A DNA stretch of 64,000 bases from Solirubrobacteraceae bacterium (GTDB lineage Bacteria > Actinomycetota > Thermoleophilia > Solirubrobacterales > Solirubrobacteraceae): assembly GCA_016463765.1 (NCBI GenBank), contig JAEMQS010000001.1:1-64000 (forward strand), in the 5' to 3' direction. Position 1 is the stretch's first letter. Each line of letters starts with the position of its first letter. A model generated the notes under the pieces. That model saw nothing but the letters and a program-made list of their open reading frames with translations. It ran no database searches and was not told the origin of the DNA. A program made the translations under genes and the position numbers. Positions 1 to 9,751 of this stretch are shown here, in pieces.

Positions 1-2
1 CG

Positions 3-272
3 ATCGCGCGGGCGCTGCTGACCAAGCCGAAGATGCTGCTCCTCGACGAGCCGACGGAGGGCATCCAGCCGTCCATCGTGGCGGAGATCGAGGAGTCGAT
101 CCTCGCCTTTCACTCCCGGGACGGTTTGGGACTCATGGTCGCCGAGCAATACGTCGAAATGGCGCTGCGCATGGCCGATACGTACGTCGTGCTCGAAGCG
201 GGCATCGTCGTCAACGACGGCCGCACCGCCGACCTGTCGGCGGAGGACGCCTCCAAGCTGCTGGCGATCTGA
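3..272 (+). CDS. urtE: ABC transporter ATP-binding protein, C-terminal part (urea/branched-chain amino acid type, UrtE-like); truncated by window start
   Basis: Translation IARALLTKPKMLLLDEPTEGIQPSIVAEIEE...; Walker B LLLDEP plus the EGIQPSIV motif typical of UrtE/LivF. Confidence 0.75.
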   Translation: MARALLTKPKMLLLDEPTEGIQPSIVAEIEESILAFHSRDGLGLMVAEQYVEMALRMADTYVVLEAGIVVNDGRTADLSAEDASKLLAI

Positions 273-318
273 ACCGGAGATCGCCTGCGGACGGGCCGCT
301 GCGGGGTGCGGCGGTCCT

Positions 319-2508
319 TCAGCAGGGTTCGGCGGGATGCGGGCTGGGAGCGGCCCGCATCCCGTCGGGTCCCACCCCCGTCGTCCCCGCGACCATCACG
401 CGGTTGCGGCCCTCGCGCTTGGCCGCCAGCAGCGCGGCGTCGGCCAGCGCGAACGTGGCGTCGTAGTCGAACTGCGTGCCTGAGGCTGAACCCGCGACCC
501 CGAGCGACACCGTCACATCGACGCCCGCCGCGGTGGACCGCGCCACTGCCACGCGGATCCGCTCGGCCACAGCGACCGCGACGTCGGCCCCGGTGCCCGG
601 CAGCAGGATGACGAACTCCTCCCCGCCGATCCGGTACATCGCGTCGAACGCGCGGAGCTCACCGCGCATGCGTTGCGCGACCTCGGCCAGCACCCGGTCG
701 CCGGCCTCATGGCCGTTCGCGTCGTTGATGGCCTTGAAGCGGTCGAGGTCCGCCACGATCACGGCGACGGCCTCGCGTCCCACCGGCCGGTGCGTCAGCT
801 CGGCGATGCGCGCCTCGAGCGCGACGCGGTTCAGCGCGCCCGTCAGGCCATCGCTGACCGCCGCCACCCGCAGCTCGGCGACCCGTGCGCCCATGGCGCT
901 GCCGACGATCGCCATCGAGACCCCGAGCGCGATCGGCAGGACCAGGATGACGGGGTTCGCCGAGATCTCGCTCGCACCGACGGTCAGGGTCGACGCGGCC
1001 ATGAGCGCCGCGGCCCACAGGACCAGGACGACCGTGCCCCGCCCGGGCAGTGACGCCGAGAACCCGAACATCGCGATCGCGAAGATCGGCAGCGCGAAGA
1101 AAACGTCGGGGCCCGCGACGAGCACGGCGCACGCGGCGCCGACCTGCATCGCCATGAACCCCAGCAGGAACGCGTACTCGGGACGTGGCCTCGTGGTCAC
1201 CGCGCGCGTCGCGAGGTCGACGAGCAGCCCGGAGAGCACCACCGGCACCAGGAGCTCCCAGCCGAGCCAGGGCACCATCGAGACGATCGCGACCGTGACC
1301 AGCGCGCTCGTCGCCGCGTTGAACTTGCGCGTGCGCAGGACGATGTCGACGAGGTGCGCACGAGCGATCCCGTCGCGCACGAGCCAGGTGCCCTCGCGGG
1401 CGTCGCTTGCGGCCTCCCGCTGGGGCGCCGGCGCCGGGGCCGCCGCGCGGCCGGCGCGCAGCTCGACGGCGCGCGTGTCGACGTGGTCATCGCCGGCCAG
1501 GAACACCCGATCCCGGCCCGCGGACTTCGCGGCGTACAGCGCCGCGTCGGCCTGCACGAACGCCTGGCGGTACTCGAAGCCGTCGTCGGGCGCGGTGACG
1601 GCGACACCGAACGATGCGGTCAGGGCCACCCCGGCCACCGGCGCACCGGCCACCGCTGCGCGCAGTCGTTCCGCCAGCTCGCGGGCCGCCGTCTCGTCGA
1701 CGCCGGTCACGACGAGCACGAACTCCTCGCCACCGAAGCGGTAGACGGGCACGCCCCCGGCCGCCTCGGCGAGCCGGCGTGAGGCCGCCACGAGCACCGC
1801 ATCGCCCGCAACGTGCCCGAGCGTGTCGTTGATCGTCTTGAAGCGGTCGAGATCGACGATGACGAGCGCGACCCGCTCGTGCGACGCGCGGACCTGGTGG
1901 GTGACCTCGGCGACGCGCGCCTGCAGCGCGGTGCGATTCAGCAAGCCCGTCAGCTCGTCGACGACCGCGTCGTCGCGCGTGACCATGTCCGCGTCGCGGA
2001 CCGCCATCGCGGAGAGCGTGATGACGAGCAGGAGCAGGGCGGGGACCCACAGCGCCGGCGGGATCGCCGCGATCTGATCCCAGGCCGTGGCCAGCGTCAC
2101 CCCGACGAGGGCGACCATCGTCACGACCGCGCCGGCGATCACCGTGCCGCGGCGGAAGCCGGTTGCGGCGAGCAGCATCGGCAGGATCGGGACGCACAGG
2201 ACGTAGACGACCGGCCCCTGGGCGAGCGCGACGCTCAGCGCCATCATCGCCACCGCGAAGACCCACGCCGCGAACGCCCCCCAGTCACCCCACCGCCGGA
2301 AGACCGGCGGAGCCTGCGAGATCCCGAAGGCCAGCCCGGCGGCCACGAGCGGCAGCATCATCAGCCAGCCGTAGACCGGGATGGCGACCACGGCCGGCAC
2401 CACGAGCACGGCGACGGCACGCAGCTGCGCAGGCGCGAGCCGCGCGGCCATGTCGAGCAGCCGCTCGCGCTCCGCGCCATCGCGGTAGAGCAGGCGGCCG
2501 GCGTTCAT
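319..2508 (-). CDS. Membrane protein with two tandem (TM region + GGDEF) units, diguanylate cyclase
   Basis: RFGGEEFVLV and RIGGEEFVIL motifs, each preceded by hydrophobic segments and DxLTGLLNR / DGLTGALNR; start chosen at MNAGRLLYRD, since the upstream ORF extension is frame-shadow of the next gene. Confidence 0.85.
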   Translation of the reverse strand: MNAGRLLYRDGAERERLLDMAARLAPAQLRAVAVLVVPAVVAIPVYGWLMMLPLVAAGLAFGISQAPPVFRRWGDWGAFAAWVFAVAMMALSVALAQGPVVYVLCVPILPMLLAATGFRRGTVIAGAVVTMVALVGVTLATAWDQIAAIPPALWVPALLLLVITLSAMAVRDADMVTRDDAVVDELTGLLNRTALQARVAEVTHQVRASHERVALVIVDLDRFKTINDTLGHVAGDAVLVAASRRLAEAAGGVPVYRFGGEEFVLVVTGVDETAARELAERLRAAVAGAPVAGVALTASFGVAVTAPDDGFEYRQAFVQADAALYAAKSAGRDRVFLAGDDHVDTRAVELRAGRAAAPAPAPQREAASDAREGTWLVRDGIARAHLVDIVLRTRKFNAATSALVTVAIVSMVPWLGWELLVPVVLSGLLVDLATRAVTTRPRPEYAFLLGFMAMQVGAACAVLVAGPDVFFALPIFAIAMFGFSASLPGRGTVVLVLWAAALMAASTLTVGASEISANPVILVLPIALGVSMAIVGSAMGARVAELRVAAVSDGLTGALNRVALEARIAELTHRPVGREAVAVIVADLDRFKAINDANGHEAGDRVLAEVAQRMRGELRAFDAMYRIGGEEFVILLPGTGADVAVAVAERIRVAVARSTAAGVDVTVSLGVAGSASGTQFDYDATFALADAALLAAKREGRNRVMVAGTTGVGPDGMRAAPSPHPAEPC

Positions 2509-2576
2509 GCACCATGCTGTCGGCATGCCAGGGCCGATCGCACAGCTTCGGCGCGACCGGCTGGCCGAACTACGGG

Positions 2577-5504
2577 TCAGCGCCCGGCGGGCATGACCGC
2601 GACCAGCGCGTTGCGCAGCTCGTGCAGCAGGAGCTCCAGGTCCTCCGCGGGCGTCGCCGGGGCGACGGCCGCGTGCTCCAGGCGCTCGGCGGTGTCCGCC
2701 ACCGCCCATGCCCCCACGACCCGGCTCGCGCCGAGGATCTGGTGGGCGCGGCGGCGGAGGTCCTGGCGGTCGCCCAGCTCCAGGGCGGCGGTCAGCGCGA
2801 GGAGGTCCTCCCGGACCGACTCGGCGTACGACGCGAGGATCTGCGCGCCGAGCGCCTGATCGCCGGCGGCCATCTCGTCCAGGGCGCTCGCGTCCACCGC
2901 GGGCGGCACACGCAGCGCGCCGTCGGCCGGGGCCGGCTCCCCGGCCGGCCACGGCACGTCGGGCAGCCAGCGGCGGAGGGTGCCGGCCAGGATGTCCATG
3001 GTGGTCGGCTTGGTGACGATGTCGTCCATGCCCGCGTCACGGCAGCGCTCCAGCTCGCCCTGCAGGGCGCTGGCGGTGAGCGCCAGCAACGGCACCCGCG
3101 GCGCGCCCGCCTCGGCCTCCGCGCGCCGCAGCCGGCGCGCGAGCTCGTACCCGTCGACGTGGGGCAGCTGGATGTCGGTGAACACCAGTCCGTAGGAACC
3201 TGCCGCGTACAGCGCCAGCGCCTGCTGGGCGTCCGCGGCCACGTCGACGCGGAACCCGATGGCCTCGAGCTGCCCCGCGAGGACCTGGCGGTTGACCGCG
3301 TTGTCCTCCACGAGCAGCAGCAGGCTTCCCTCGCGCACCGCGGCCTCGCGGCTCGGCAGCGACCGGCGCCCCGTGAACGTCACCCGTGCTTCGCCGATGC
3401 CGGGCTCCACGTCGTCGGCCGACCCCACGGGAAGCCCGAGTTCCACCCGCACCGTCGTGCCGCGAGCGACGGCGCTGCGCAGCGTGACCTCCCCGTCCAT
3501 CGCCTCCACGAGCTGCCGGACGATCGCCAGGCCGAGCCCGGTGCCCTCGCTGCTGCGCGCGTTGTCGACGCTGGCCTGCGTGAACGGCTTGAACAGCCGC
3601 CGCTGATCCTCGTCGGAGATCCCGATGCCGGTGTCACGGACCTCGAACGCCACGCGCTGCTCGGCGTCGCCGGCCGCCCCCGCGAGGACCTGCACGGCGA
3701 TCTCCACCCCACCCTCGCGCGTGAACTTCAGCGCGTTGCCGATGAGGTTGCCGAGAATCTGCCGCAGCCGCGCGGCGTCGACCTCGTGCGCGGGCGCGAG
3801 CCGGTCGTCGACCGCGGTGCTCAGGGCCAGGCCGCGAGCGGCGGCGACATGGCGGTACTGGGCCGCGATGTCCTCGACCAGCGGCCCGACCCGCACCGTC
3901 GACGGCGACAGATCGAGGAAGCCCGCCTCGATCTTCGAGAAGTCCAGCACGTCGCCGATGACCGAGAGCAGTGCGCGCGCGGACCCCATCGCGACGTCGA
4001 CGAGCTCGCGCTGGCGCGGATCGAGGTCGCTCAGCGCGAGGATCTCCAGCGTGCCCGTCACCGCCACGAGAGGGGTGCGCAGCTCGTGGCTCATCATCGC
4101 CAGGAACGCCGACTTCGCGCGATCGGCCGCCTCGGCGTCCTCCCGGGCGCGGCGCAGGTCGGCCTCGAGCATCTTGCGCTCGGTGAGGTCGGCGACGTAG
4201 CCGTAGAGGTCGGCCGACCCGTCCTCGTTGCGCTGCGCCAGCGCCTGGCCCTGCATCCAGCGGATGCCCCCGTCCGGCGACGCGATCCGGTACTCCCGCT
4301 GCCACGTCCCCCCGGTCCGGGCGGCCAGGAGCATCGAGTCCAGCCATCCGCCGCGATCCTCCGGCAGCACCGCGCGCGCCATCCCCGGGAAGTCGACGTC
4401 CTGGTTGCCGTCGACGCGGTGGATGCTGCCGTGGCGGCTGGCGAACCGCACGCTGAACGCGCCCTCGGGGTCGACGTGGAACTGGAACACCGCCCCGGGC
4501 ACGCGGTCGGCGATGGTCTGCAGGCGGTTCGACGCCTCGCGGGCCTCGCGCTCGGCGCGCCGCCGGGCGGCGAGGTCACGCTGCACCGCGTCGGCCATCT
4601 CGTTGAAGTCGCCCGCGAGCTGTGCGAGCTCCTGCACGCCGGCGGGGGTCGGCCGCTGGGACCAGTCGCCGCGGGTGATCCGCTGCGTCGCCTCGGCGAG
4701 CTTGCTGAGCGGCCGCACGATCGAGCGGCGGGCGATCACGAGCGTCGCGAGCAGGGTGCCGATGAGGACGATGAGGATCGCGGTCTGCGCGGCGAGCAGC
4801 CGGTCGGTCCGCGTCTGCAGCTGCGCGGCGCGCCGTTCGGTTCGCGCGTCGACGAGTGCGGTGAACTCGTCGATCGCCGCCATGATGACGTCCTTCTGGC
4901 GGTGATACTCGGCGTCGACGAGCAACCGGTTCTCGTCGTCGACGTCCTGGAGGTAATCCGCGTCGACGCCCCGCGCGATCCGCGGCGCCACCCGCTCCAT
5001 GACTTCCGTCTCCAGGACCGCCAGCCCGTTGGACGCGCGCAGCGACGCGTTCAGGGCGGCGAACTCCTCGGGCTCGAACTGCGCACGGCGCATGAGCTCC
5101 ACCAGCGACGCCGGCGGCCCGGTCTGGATCGCCTCATTCGGGTTCGCCAGCACGTGGTCCCAGAAGGAACTGTCGTAGTCCGTCGGGCGGCGCGCGTCGC
5201 CGGAGCGGATGTCCAGGATCTGGTCGTAGTACTCGCGGTAGCGCGGGTCGCCCGTCGTGACGTACAGGCGCACCATGCGCGTGAGGTCGTTCGAGCTCTG
5301 GCGCATCTGGTCCGACAGCCGGAACGACGTGACCCGCTGGCGCTCGGCGTTCGTGCGGTCGGTCGCGGTCTGGACCTGCAAGAGCGTGACGAGCGACAGC
5401 AGCGTGGACAGCACGAGCACGATGACCAGCAGCACCGCCAGGAGCTGACGGATGGACAGCGCGCGGCGCCCGGGCGCGCTCACCGCGAGGCGGCTCCCGC
5501 CCAC
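2577..5504 (-). CDS. Hybrid sensor histidine kinase (TM, HAMP, PAS, HisKA, HATPase, REC, Hpt)
   Basis: MMSHELRTPLVAVTG H-box, EVRDTGIGI, GTGLGLAIVRQL, REC LVEDNAVNRQV...FTDIQLPHVDGYE, C-terminal Hpt-like RAHQILGASRVVGA. Confidence 0.9.
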   Translation of the reverse strand: MGGSRLAVSAPGRRALSIRQLLAVLLVIVLVLSTLLSLVTLLQVQTATDRTNAERQRVTSFRLSDQMRQSSNDLTRMVRLYVTTGDPRYREYYDQILDIRSGDARRPTDYDSSFWDHVLANPNEAIQTGPPASLVELMRRAQFEPEEFAALNASLRASNGLAVLETEVMERVAPRIARGVDADYLQDVDDENRLLVDAEYHRQKDVIMAAIDEFTALVDARTERRAAQLQTRTDRLLAAQTAILIVLIGTLLATLVIARRSIVRPLSKLAEATQRITRGDWSQRPTPAGVQELAQLAGDFNEMADAVQRDLAARRRAEREAREASNRLQTIADRVPGAVFQFHVDPEGAFSVRFASRHGSIHRVDGNQDVDFPGMARAVLPEDRGGWLDSMLLAARTGGTWQREYRIASPDGGIRWMQGQALAQRNEDGSADLYGYVADLTERKMLEADLRRAREDAEAADRAKSAFLAMMSHELRTPLVAVTGTLEILALSDLDPRQRELVDVAMGSARALLSVIGDVLDFSKIEAGFLDLSPSTVRVGPLVEDIAAQYRHVAAARGLALSTAVDDRLAPAHEVDAARLRQILGNLIGNALKFTREGGVEIAVQVLAGAAGDAEQRVAFEVRDTGIGISDEDQRRLFKPFTQASVDNARSSEGTGLGLAIVRQLVEAMDGEVTLRSAVARGTTVRVELGLPVGSADDVEPGIGEARVTFTGRRSLPSREAAVREGSLLLLVEDNAVNRQVLAGQLEAIGFRVDVAADAQQALALYAAGSYGLVFTDIQLPHVDGYELARRLRRAEAEAGAPRVPLLALTASALQGELERCRDAGMDDIVTKPTTMDILAGTLRRWLPDVPWPAGEPAPADGALRVPPAVDASALDEMAAGDQALGAQILASYAESVREDLLALTAALELGDRQDLRRRAHQILGASRVVGAWAVADTAERLEHAAVAPATPAEDLELLLHELRNALVAVMPAGR

Positions 5505-6667
5505 GCCGCGATCTGCCCGACGGCCAGCGGGGGGCCGACGGCGCGCCCCTGCGCGCGGTCAGCGCCGAGCTGGGCGAGCAGGTCGCGGTCGCCGGGCGTG
5601 TCACAGCCGTCAGCGACCACGCGCACGCCGCGCTCGCGCAGCGCGCGGATCGTCGCCTCCAGCGCGTCGGCCCGCTGCTCAGCGCCCGGCTGGGTGGCAC
5701 CCATCACGGCGTCGCGGGCCAGCATCACCTCGGTCAGCGGCAGGCCGTCGGGGCCGCCGAGGGTCGCGTCGCCCGCCGTGAACCCGTCGAGCGCGAGACC
5801 GAATCCGCGGACGCGCAGGCGCGTCAGGACGTCGAGCTGCACCGCGGTGACCGGCAGCTCGGGCTCGCGCGGCAGCGCGATGCACAGCCGGCGCGGGTCG
5901 ACGCCGTTCTCCCGGGCGCGCTCGGCCAGCCGGTCGGCCAGCGCCAGGTCGGCACAGGCCGCCGGGGGGATGATGATCGTCGCGTCGATCCGCACGGCCG
6001 GGTCGTCGAGCTCGAGCAGCGCCTCGCACGCCGCATCGAGGACGTGCTCGGCGACCGCGACCGCGACGTCGTGCGCGGCGGTCGCCGCGAGATCGGTGGC
6101 CGCGTCGACGGGTCCGTGGCCGTTGGCGCCGCGCCACGCGCGGGCCTGCAGACCCGCCGGGCGGCCGGTCATGAGGTCGACCCGCGGCAGGAGCGGCACG
6201 GTGATCTCCCCGGCGTGCAGCGCGGCCATCCAGGCGTTCGTCTGCGCCTCGTCGCCGTCGCGCTCACCACGCCGCGCGAGCGGCCGGTGCAGGCCCACGA
6301 CCTCGAGCAGCCGGCGCGCCGTCAGCGGCTTGCGCACCGCCCCGAGCACCTGGAGGCCGTACGCCCGCGCGGTCGTCTCGGCCGCGCGCAGCACCCCGTC
6401 GTCCAGCCCGCTGGCGATCACGATCGCGGTGTCGATGCTGCGCTCGGAGACGTGGCGCAGGAACTCGACGCCGTCCATCCCCGGCATGTCGAGGTCGACC
6501 ACGACCACGTCGGGCTTCGGCTCCCCCGACAGCAGCGCGAGCGCCCGCTCGCCGTCCTCGGCCTCGAGCAGGCGGCCGGCACCGAGGTTGGCGAGGATCT
6601 GCAGCATCGTCCGACGCTGGAACTCGTGATCCTCGACGACCATCACGGTGCAGTCGGCGAGCGTCAT
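5480..6667 (-). CDS. Response regulator with degenerate EAL domain
   Basis: REC VMVVEDHEFQRRTML...VVVDLDMPGMDG; C-terminal EAL fold with QAR in place of EAL and DGFTAG in place of DDFGTG. Confidence 0.8.
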   Translation of the reverse strand: MTLADCTVMVVEDHEFQRRTMLQILANLGAGRLLEAEDGERALALLSGEPKPDVVVVDLDMPGMDGVEFLRHVSERSIDTAIVIASGLDDGVLRAAETTARAYGLQVLGAVRKPLTARRLLEVVGLHRPLARRGERDGDEAQTNAWMAALHAGEITVPLLPRVDLMTGRPAGLQARAWRGANGHGPVDAATDLAATAAHDVAVAVAEHVLDAACEALLELDDPAVRIDATIIIPPAACADLALADRLAERARENGVDPRRLCIALPREPELPVTAVQLDVLTRLRVRGFGLALDGFTAGDATLGGPDGLPLTEVMLARDAVMGATQPGAEQRADALEATIRALRERGVRVVADGCDTPGDRDLLAQLGADRAQGRAVGPPLAVGQIAAWAGAASR

Positions 6668-9030
6668 CGGGGGTCCTCCCTGGCAATCAGCGGAATGGCG
6701 TCGTCGGCATCGGCCCCGGCGAGCAGCCCGAGGTCGCGGCCCCGCTGGACCGCCTCCTCCCGGGAAGCGACGCCGAGCTTCGCGTAGAGCGCCCGCGTGT
6801 GGGTCTTGATCGTGTTGCGGCTGATGAAGAGGTCGTCGGCGACCCGGCGCAGGCTGCCGCGGCCCGCCAGCGCGGCGAGGACCTCGAGCTCCCGCGCGCT
6901 GAGTTCGTCCGTGGTCGCGGCCGGCGGCGAGGACGCGCGGCGCGCCCGGGCCGGCGGGTCGCTGCGCAGGACCGCGTCCAGTGCACTCGGGAGCGCTCCG
7001 GCATCGCGGGCGCCGGCCAGCCGTGCGCGGGCCTCGTCGACCGCCACCCGCGCCGCGTCGGGCTCGTCGAGCGCCGCGTGCGCACGTGCGAGCTCCAGGA
7101 GGACAGCCGGGACCATCAGGGAAGAATCGCGCCAGCCGCGCGCCAGGTCCAGTCCGGCCCGGCAGGCGAGGACGGCTTCGGCCGGGCGGTCGGTGCGGGT
7201 CAGCAGGCGCGCCCTGGCGTACGTCACCGGAAGGGTGTGCGGCGAGGCGCGCAACGGCCCGCCGTCACGCTCGGCCACCGCGGTGCCGACCAGCGCCCGC
7301 GCCTCACCCACATCACCGCGACGCAGCGCGGCCAGGCCGAGGACCGCGCGCGGTAGGTAGGCCACCAGCGGCAGGCCGGCCGACGGCAGGTGCACGTGCT
7401 CGGCGAGGGCATGCTGCGCCAGGTGCTCGGCGTCCGCATCGTCGCCGAGGAGGTGCAGGTGCCACGCCGTCAGTGCCTCGACCGCCGCGCGCACCGGGGC
7501 GCCGCGGGGCAGCTGCGCCAGCGCCTGGCGGGCCGCCGCGACCGCGCCGCCGAGGTCGTCGAAGCACAGCATCGCCTCCAGGCACTGGGCCGCCAGCGCG
7601 TACGACGCGGTGCCGTCGGGCATCGGCCCGGACCAGCCCGCGGCCTCGCCGGTCTGCAGCCACCCGTCGCGGCGCTCGCGGTCGCCGTCCAGCGCGGCGA
7701 GCAGCGCGCTGACGTAACACAGGCGCGCGTCGCCGCCGACGACGTCGGCCGGGAACTGCGCCAGCCATTCGCGCGCCCGCCCGCCCAGGGCACCGGACTG
7801 CACGAAGCGAATGCTGTGGCAGGTCAGCAGCTCGGCGGCGAGGTCCCAGTCGCGCGCGGCGAGGTAGTGGTGCATCGCCTCGACGAGCTCTCCCTCCCCG
7901 CCCTCGGTCTCGAACCACCCGCCAGCGCGGACGTGCAGCTCGCGCGCGCGCTGGGGGTCCGCGGCCTGCAGGCGGTTGCGCAGGACGTCGCGCAGCAGGT
8001 GGTGGCAGCGAAACCAGGTTCGCGACCGGTCCAGCGGGCTGAGCAGCAGCGACGACCGCGTCAGGCTGGTGAACGCGTCGCGCGTCGCGGGCGTGTCGCC
8101 CAGGAGGCGGACGCAGAGGTCGGCGTTGAAGCGGTCGAGCACCGCCGTCTCGAGGATGAACCGCCGCTCGTGCTCGGGCGAGCTGCGCAGCACCTCGTCG
8201 GTCAGGTCGCCGATGAGGTCCTCGTCGGACGCGCGCAGCTGCTCGACCACGTCGTCGGGCGCGTCGCCGAGGCGCAGGCGCAGCGCCGCGAGGTACAGCG
8301 CGGCAGGCCAGCCCTCCGTGCGCCGCTCCAGCGCCGCGATGTCGTCGGCGGCCAGGCTCAGGCCCAGGGCGTCGCGCAGGAACCGTCCCGCCTCGTCGGG
8401 GTCGAAGCGCAGGTCGTCGGCGCGGACGTCGAGCGCCTCGCCGTGGCCGCGCATGCGGCTCAGGGCGTCGAGCCCGGGATCGCGGCGCGTGGCGATCATG
8501 ACGCTGTGCGCCCGCGGCAGCCGGGCCAGGAACCAGTCGACGCTCTCCCGGGTCCCGGGATCGTCGAGCGCGAGGTGCAGGTCGTCGAGGACGAGCGTCA
8601 CGGGCGCCTCGATCTCGGCCAGCGCGTCGAGCAGCGCGATGAGCACCCCTGCGCGCAGGTCGGCGTCCGGCGCCTCCGCGGCGTCGAGCGCCGGGGCCAG
8701 GGCGTCGCCCACGATCGGCTGCAGCGCCGTGAGGACGGCGAGCCACAGCCGCGCGCCCTCGTCGTCGCAGTCCACGGACACCCAGGCGACCCGGTCCCCG
8801 TCCGGCGCGCGCCCCGCCCACTGGGCCAGCAGCGTCGACTTGCCGAAGCCCGCGGGCGCGCTGACGACCACCACCCGCGCGGCGCTGCGGGAGATGGCGT
8901 CGAGGAGCATCGAGCGCTCGACATGCTCGGCGCGCACGGGCGGCCGGTGGAACTTCGTCTGCGGGAACAAGCGGACGCGGGATTCTGCGGCGTTTGCGGC
9001 CGCTTCACAACCGCCGGCGTGTCGAATCAC
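6664..9030 (-). CDS. LuxR family transcriptional regulator, MalT/LAL-type (NTPase + TPR-like + HTH)
   Basis: N-term TKFHRPPVRAEHVERSMLLDAI..SAPAGFGKSTLLAQW; C-term LSARELEVLAALAGRGS..ISRNTIKTHTRALYAKLGV. Confidence 0.9.
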   Translation of the reverse strand: MIRHAGGCEAAANAAESRVRLFPQTKFHRPPVRAEHVERSMLLDAISRSAARVVVVSAPAGFGKSTLLAQWAGRAPDGDRVAWVSVDCDDEGARLWLAVLTALQPIVGDALAPALDAAEAPDADLRAGVLIALLDALAEIEAPVTLVLDDLHLALDDPGTRESVDWFLARLPRAHSVMIATRRDPGLDALSRMRGHGEALDVRADDLRFDPDEAGRFLRDALGLSLAADDIAALERRTEGWPAALYLAALRLRLGDAPDDVVEQLRASDEDLIGDLTDEVLRSSPEHERRFILETAVLDRFNADLCVRLLGDTPATRDAFTSLTRSSLLLSPLDRSRTWFRCHHLLRDVLRNRLQAADPQRARELHVRAGGWFETEGGEGELVEAMHHYLAARDWDLAAELLTCHSIRFVQSGALGGRAREWLAQFPADVVGGDARLCYVSALLAALDGDRERRDGWLQTGEAAGWSGPMPDGTASYALAAQCLEAMLCFDDLGGAVAAARQALAQLPRGAPVRAAVEALTAWHLHLLGDDADAEHLAQHALAEHVHLPSAGLPLVAYLPRAVLGLAALRRGDVGEARALVGTAVAERDGGPLRASPHTLPVTYARARLLTRTDRPAEAVLACRAGLDLARGWRDSSLMVPAVLLELARAHAALDEPDAARVAVDEARARLAGARDAGALPSALDAVLRSDPPARARRASSPPAATTDELSARELEVLAALAGRGSLRRVADDLFISRNTIKTHTRALYAKLGVASREEAVQRGRDLGLLAGADADDAIPLIAREDPR

Positions 9031-9063
9031 CCCGGGTGAGTGGTTCGCCCGGGTGGCGGGTGA

Positions 9064-9750
9064 TCAGACCGGCCAGGCCTCGCGGCGCAGTCCCATGTCC
9101 CAGAACATCCACTCGTACCGGCTCGTGGTGGCGAACCGCCCGGCCGCCGCGGCGCGGTCGGCCGCCGAGAGCGTGGGGCCCAGCGCGTCGGCCGCGTCGA
9201 GGACCTGGGAGACGACCTCGGCGAACTCCTCGCCGCCGTAGGTGTCGATCCAGCGCTGATAGCGCGCGTCCGGCGATCCGGAGGCCAGCAGCTCGCGGCC
9301 GACCTCGGCGTAGATCCAGTAGCACGGCAGGACCGCGCCGACGGCCTCGGCGTACGACCCCCCGTAGGCCGCGCTGAGCAGGTAGCTCGTGTACGCGACG
9401 TTCGTGGGCGCCATCGGGGTCGCCGCCACCGCCTCCTCGGAGAGCCCGAACTCGGCGAAGAACGACTCGTGCAGCTCCCGCTCCACCGCGATCGCCCCGG
9501 CGGCGTGTTCGCAGAACATGCGGATCGCCTCGACGCTGTCGGCGCGCGCCCCGCAGACCGCCAGCGCCCGCGCGTACTCGCGCAGGTAGTGGGCGTCCTG
9601 CACGACGTAGAAGACGAACGACCGCTGGTCCAGCGTCCCGTCGGTCAACCCGGTCATGAACGGGTGCGCGCGGATTTCGGCCCACACGTCGCCGATCCCG
9701 TCCCACAGCTCCGCGGTGAAGCTCCCGGCGGGGCGCTCGTGCCAGGCCAC
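9064..9750 (-). CDS. tenA: TenA family protein (thiaminase II-like)
   Basis: HPFMTGLTDGTLDQRSFVFYVVQDAHYLREYARALAV...YWIYAEVG and YGGEEFAEVV. Confidence 0.85.
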   Translation of the reverse strand: MAWHERPAGSFTAELWDGIGDVWAEIRAHPFMTGLTDGTLDQRSFVFYVVQDAHYLREYARALAVCGARADSVEAIRMFCEHAAGAIAVERELHESFFAEFGLSEEAVAATPMAPTNVAYTSYLLSAAYGGSYAEAVGAVLPCYWIYAEVGRELLASGSPDARYQRWIDTYGGEEFAEVVSQVLDAADALGPTLSAADRAAAAGRFATTSRYEWMFWDMGLRREAWPV

Positions 9751-9751
9751 G

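Noticed and set aside
2163-6629. 1488-aa plus-strand ORF
   Set aside because: Arg/His/Pro-rich frame shadow antisense to well-supported kinase and response regulator genes; typical artefact of very high GC codon usage.
7390-9039. 549-aa plus-strand ORF
   Set aside because: Antisense to the MalT-like regulator; composition (QRR, GQRA) is that of a shadow frame, no domain.
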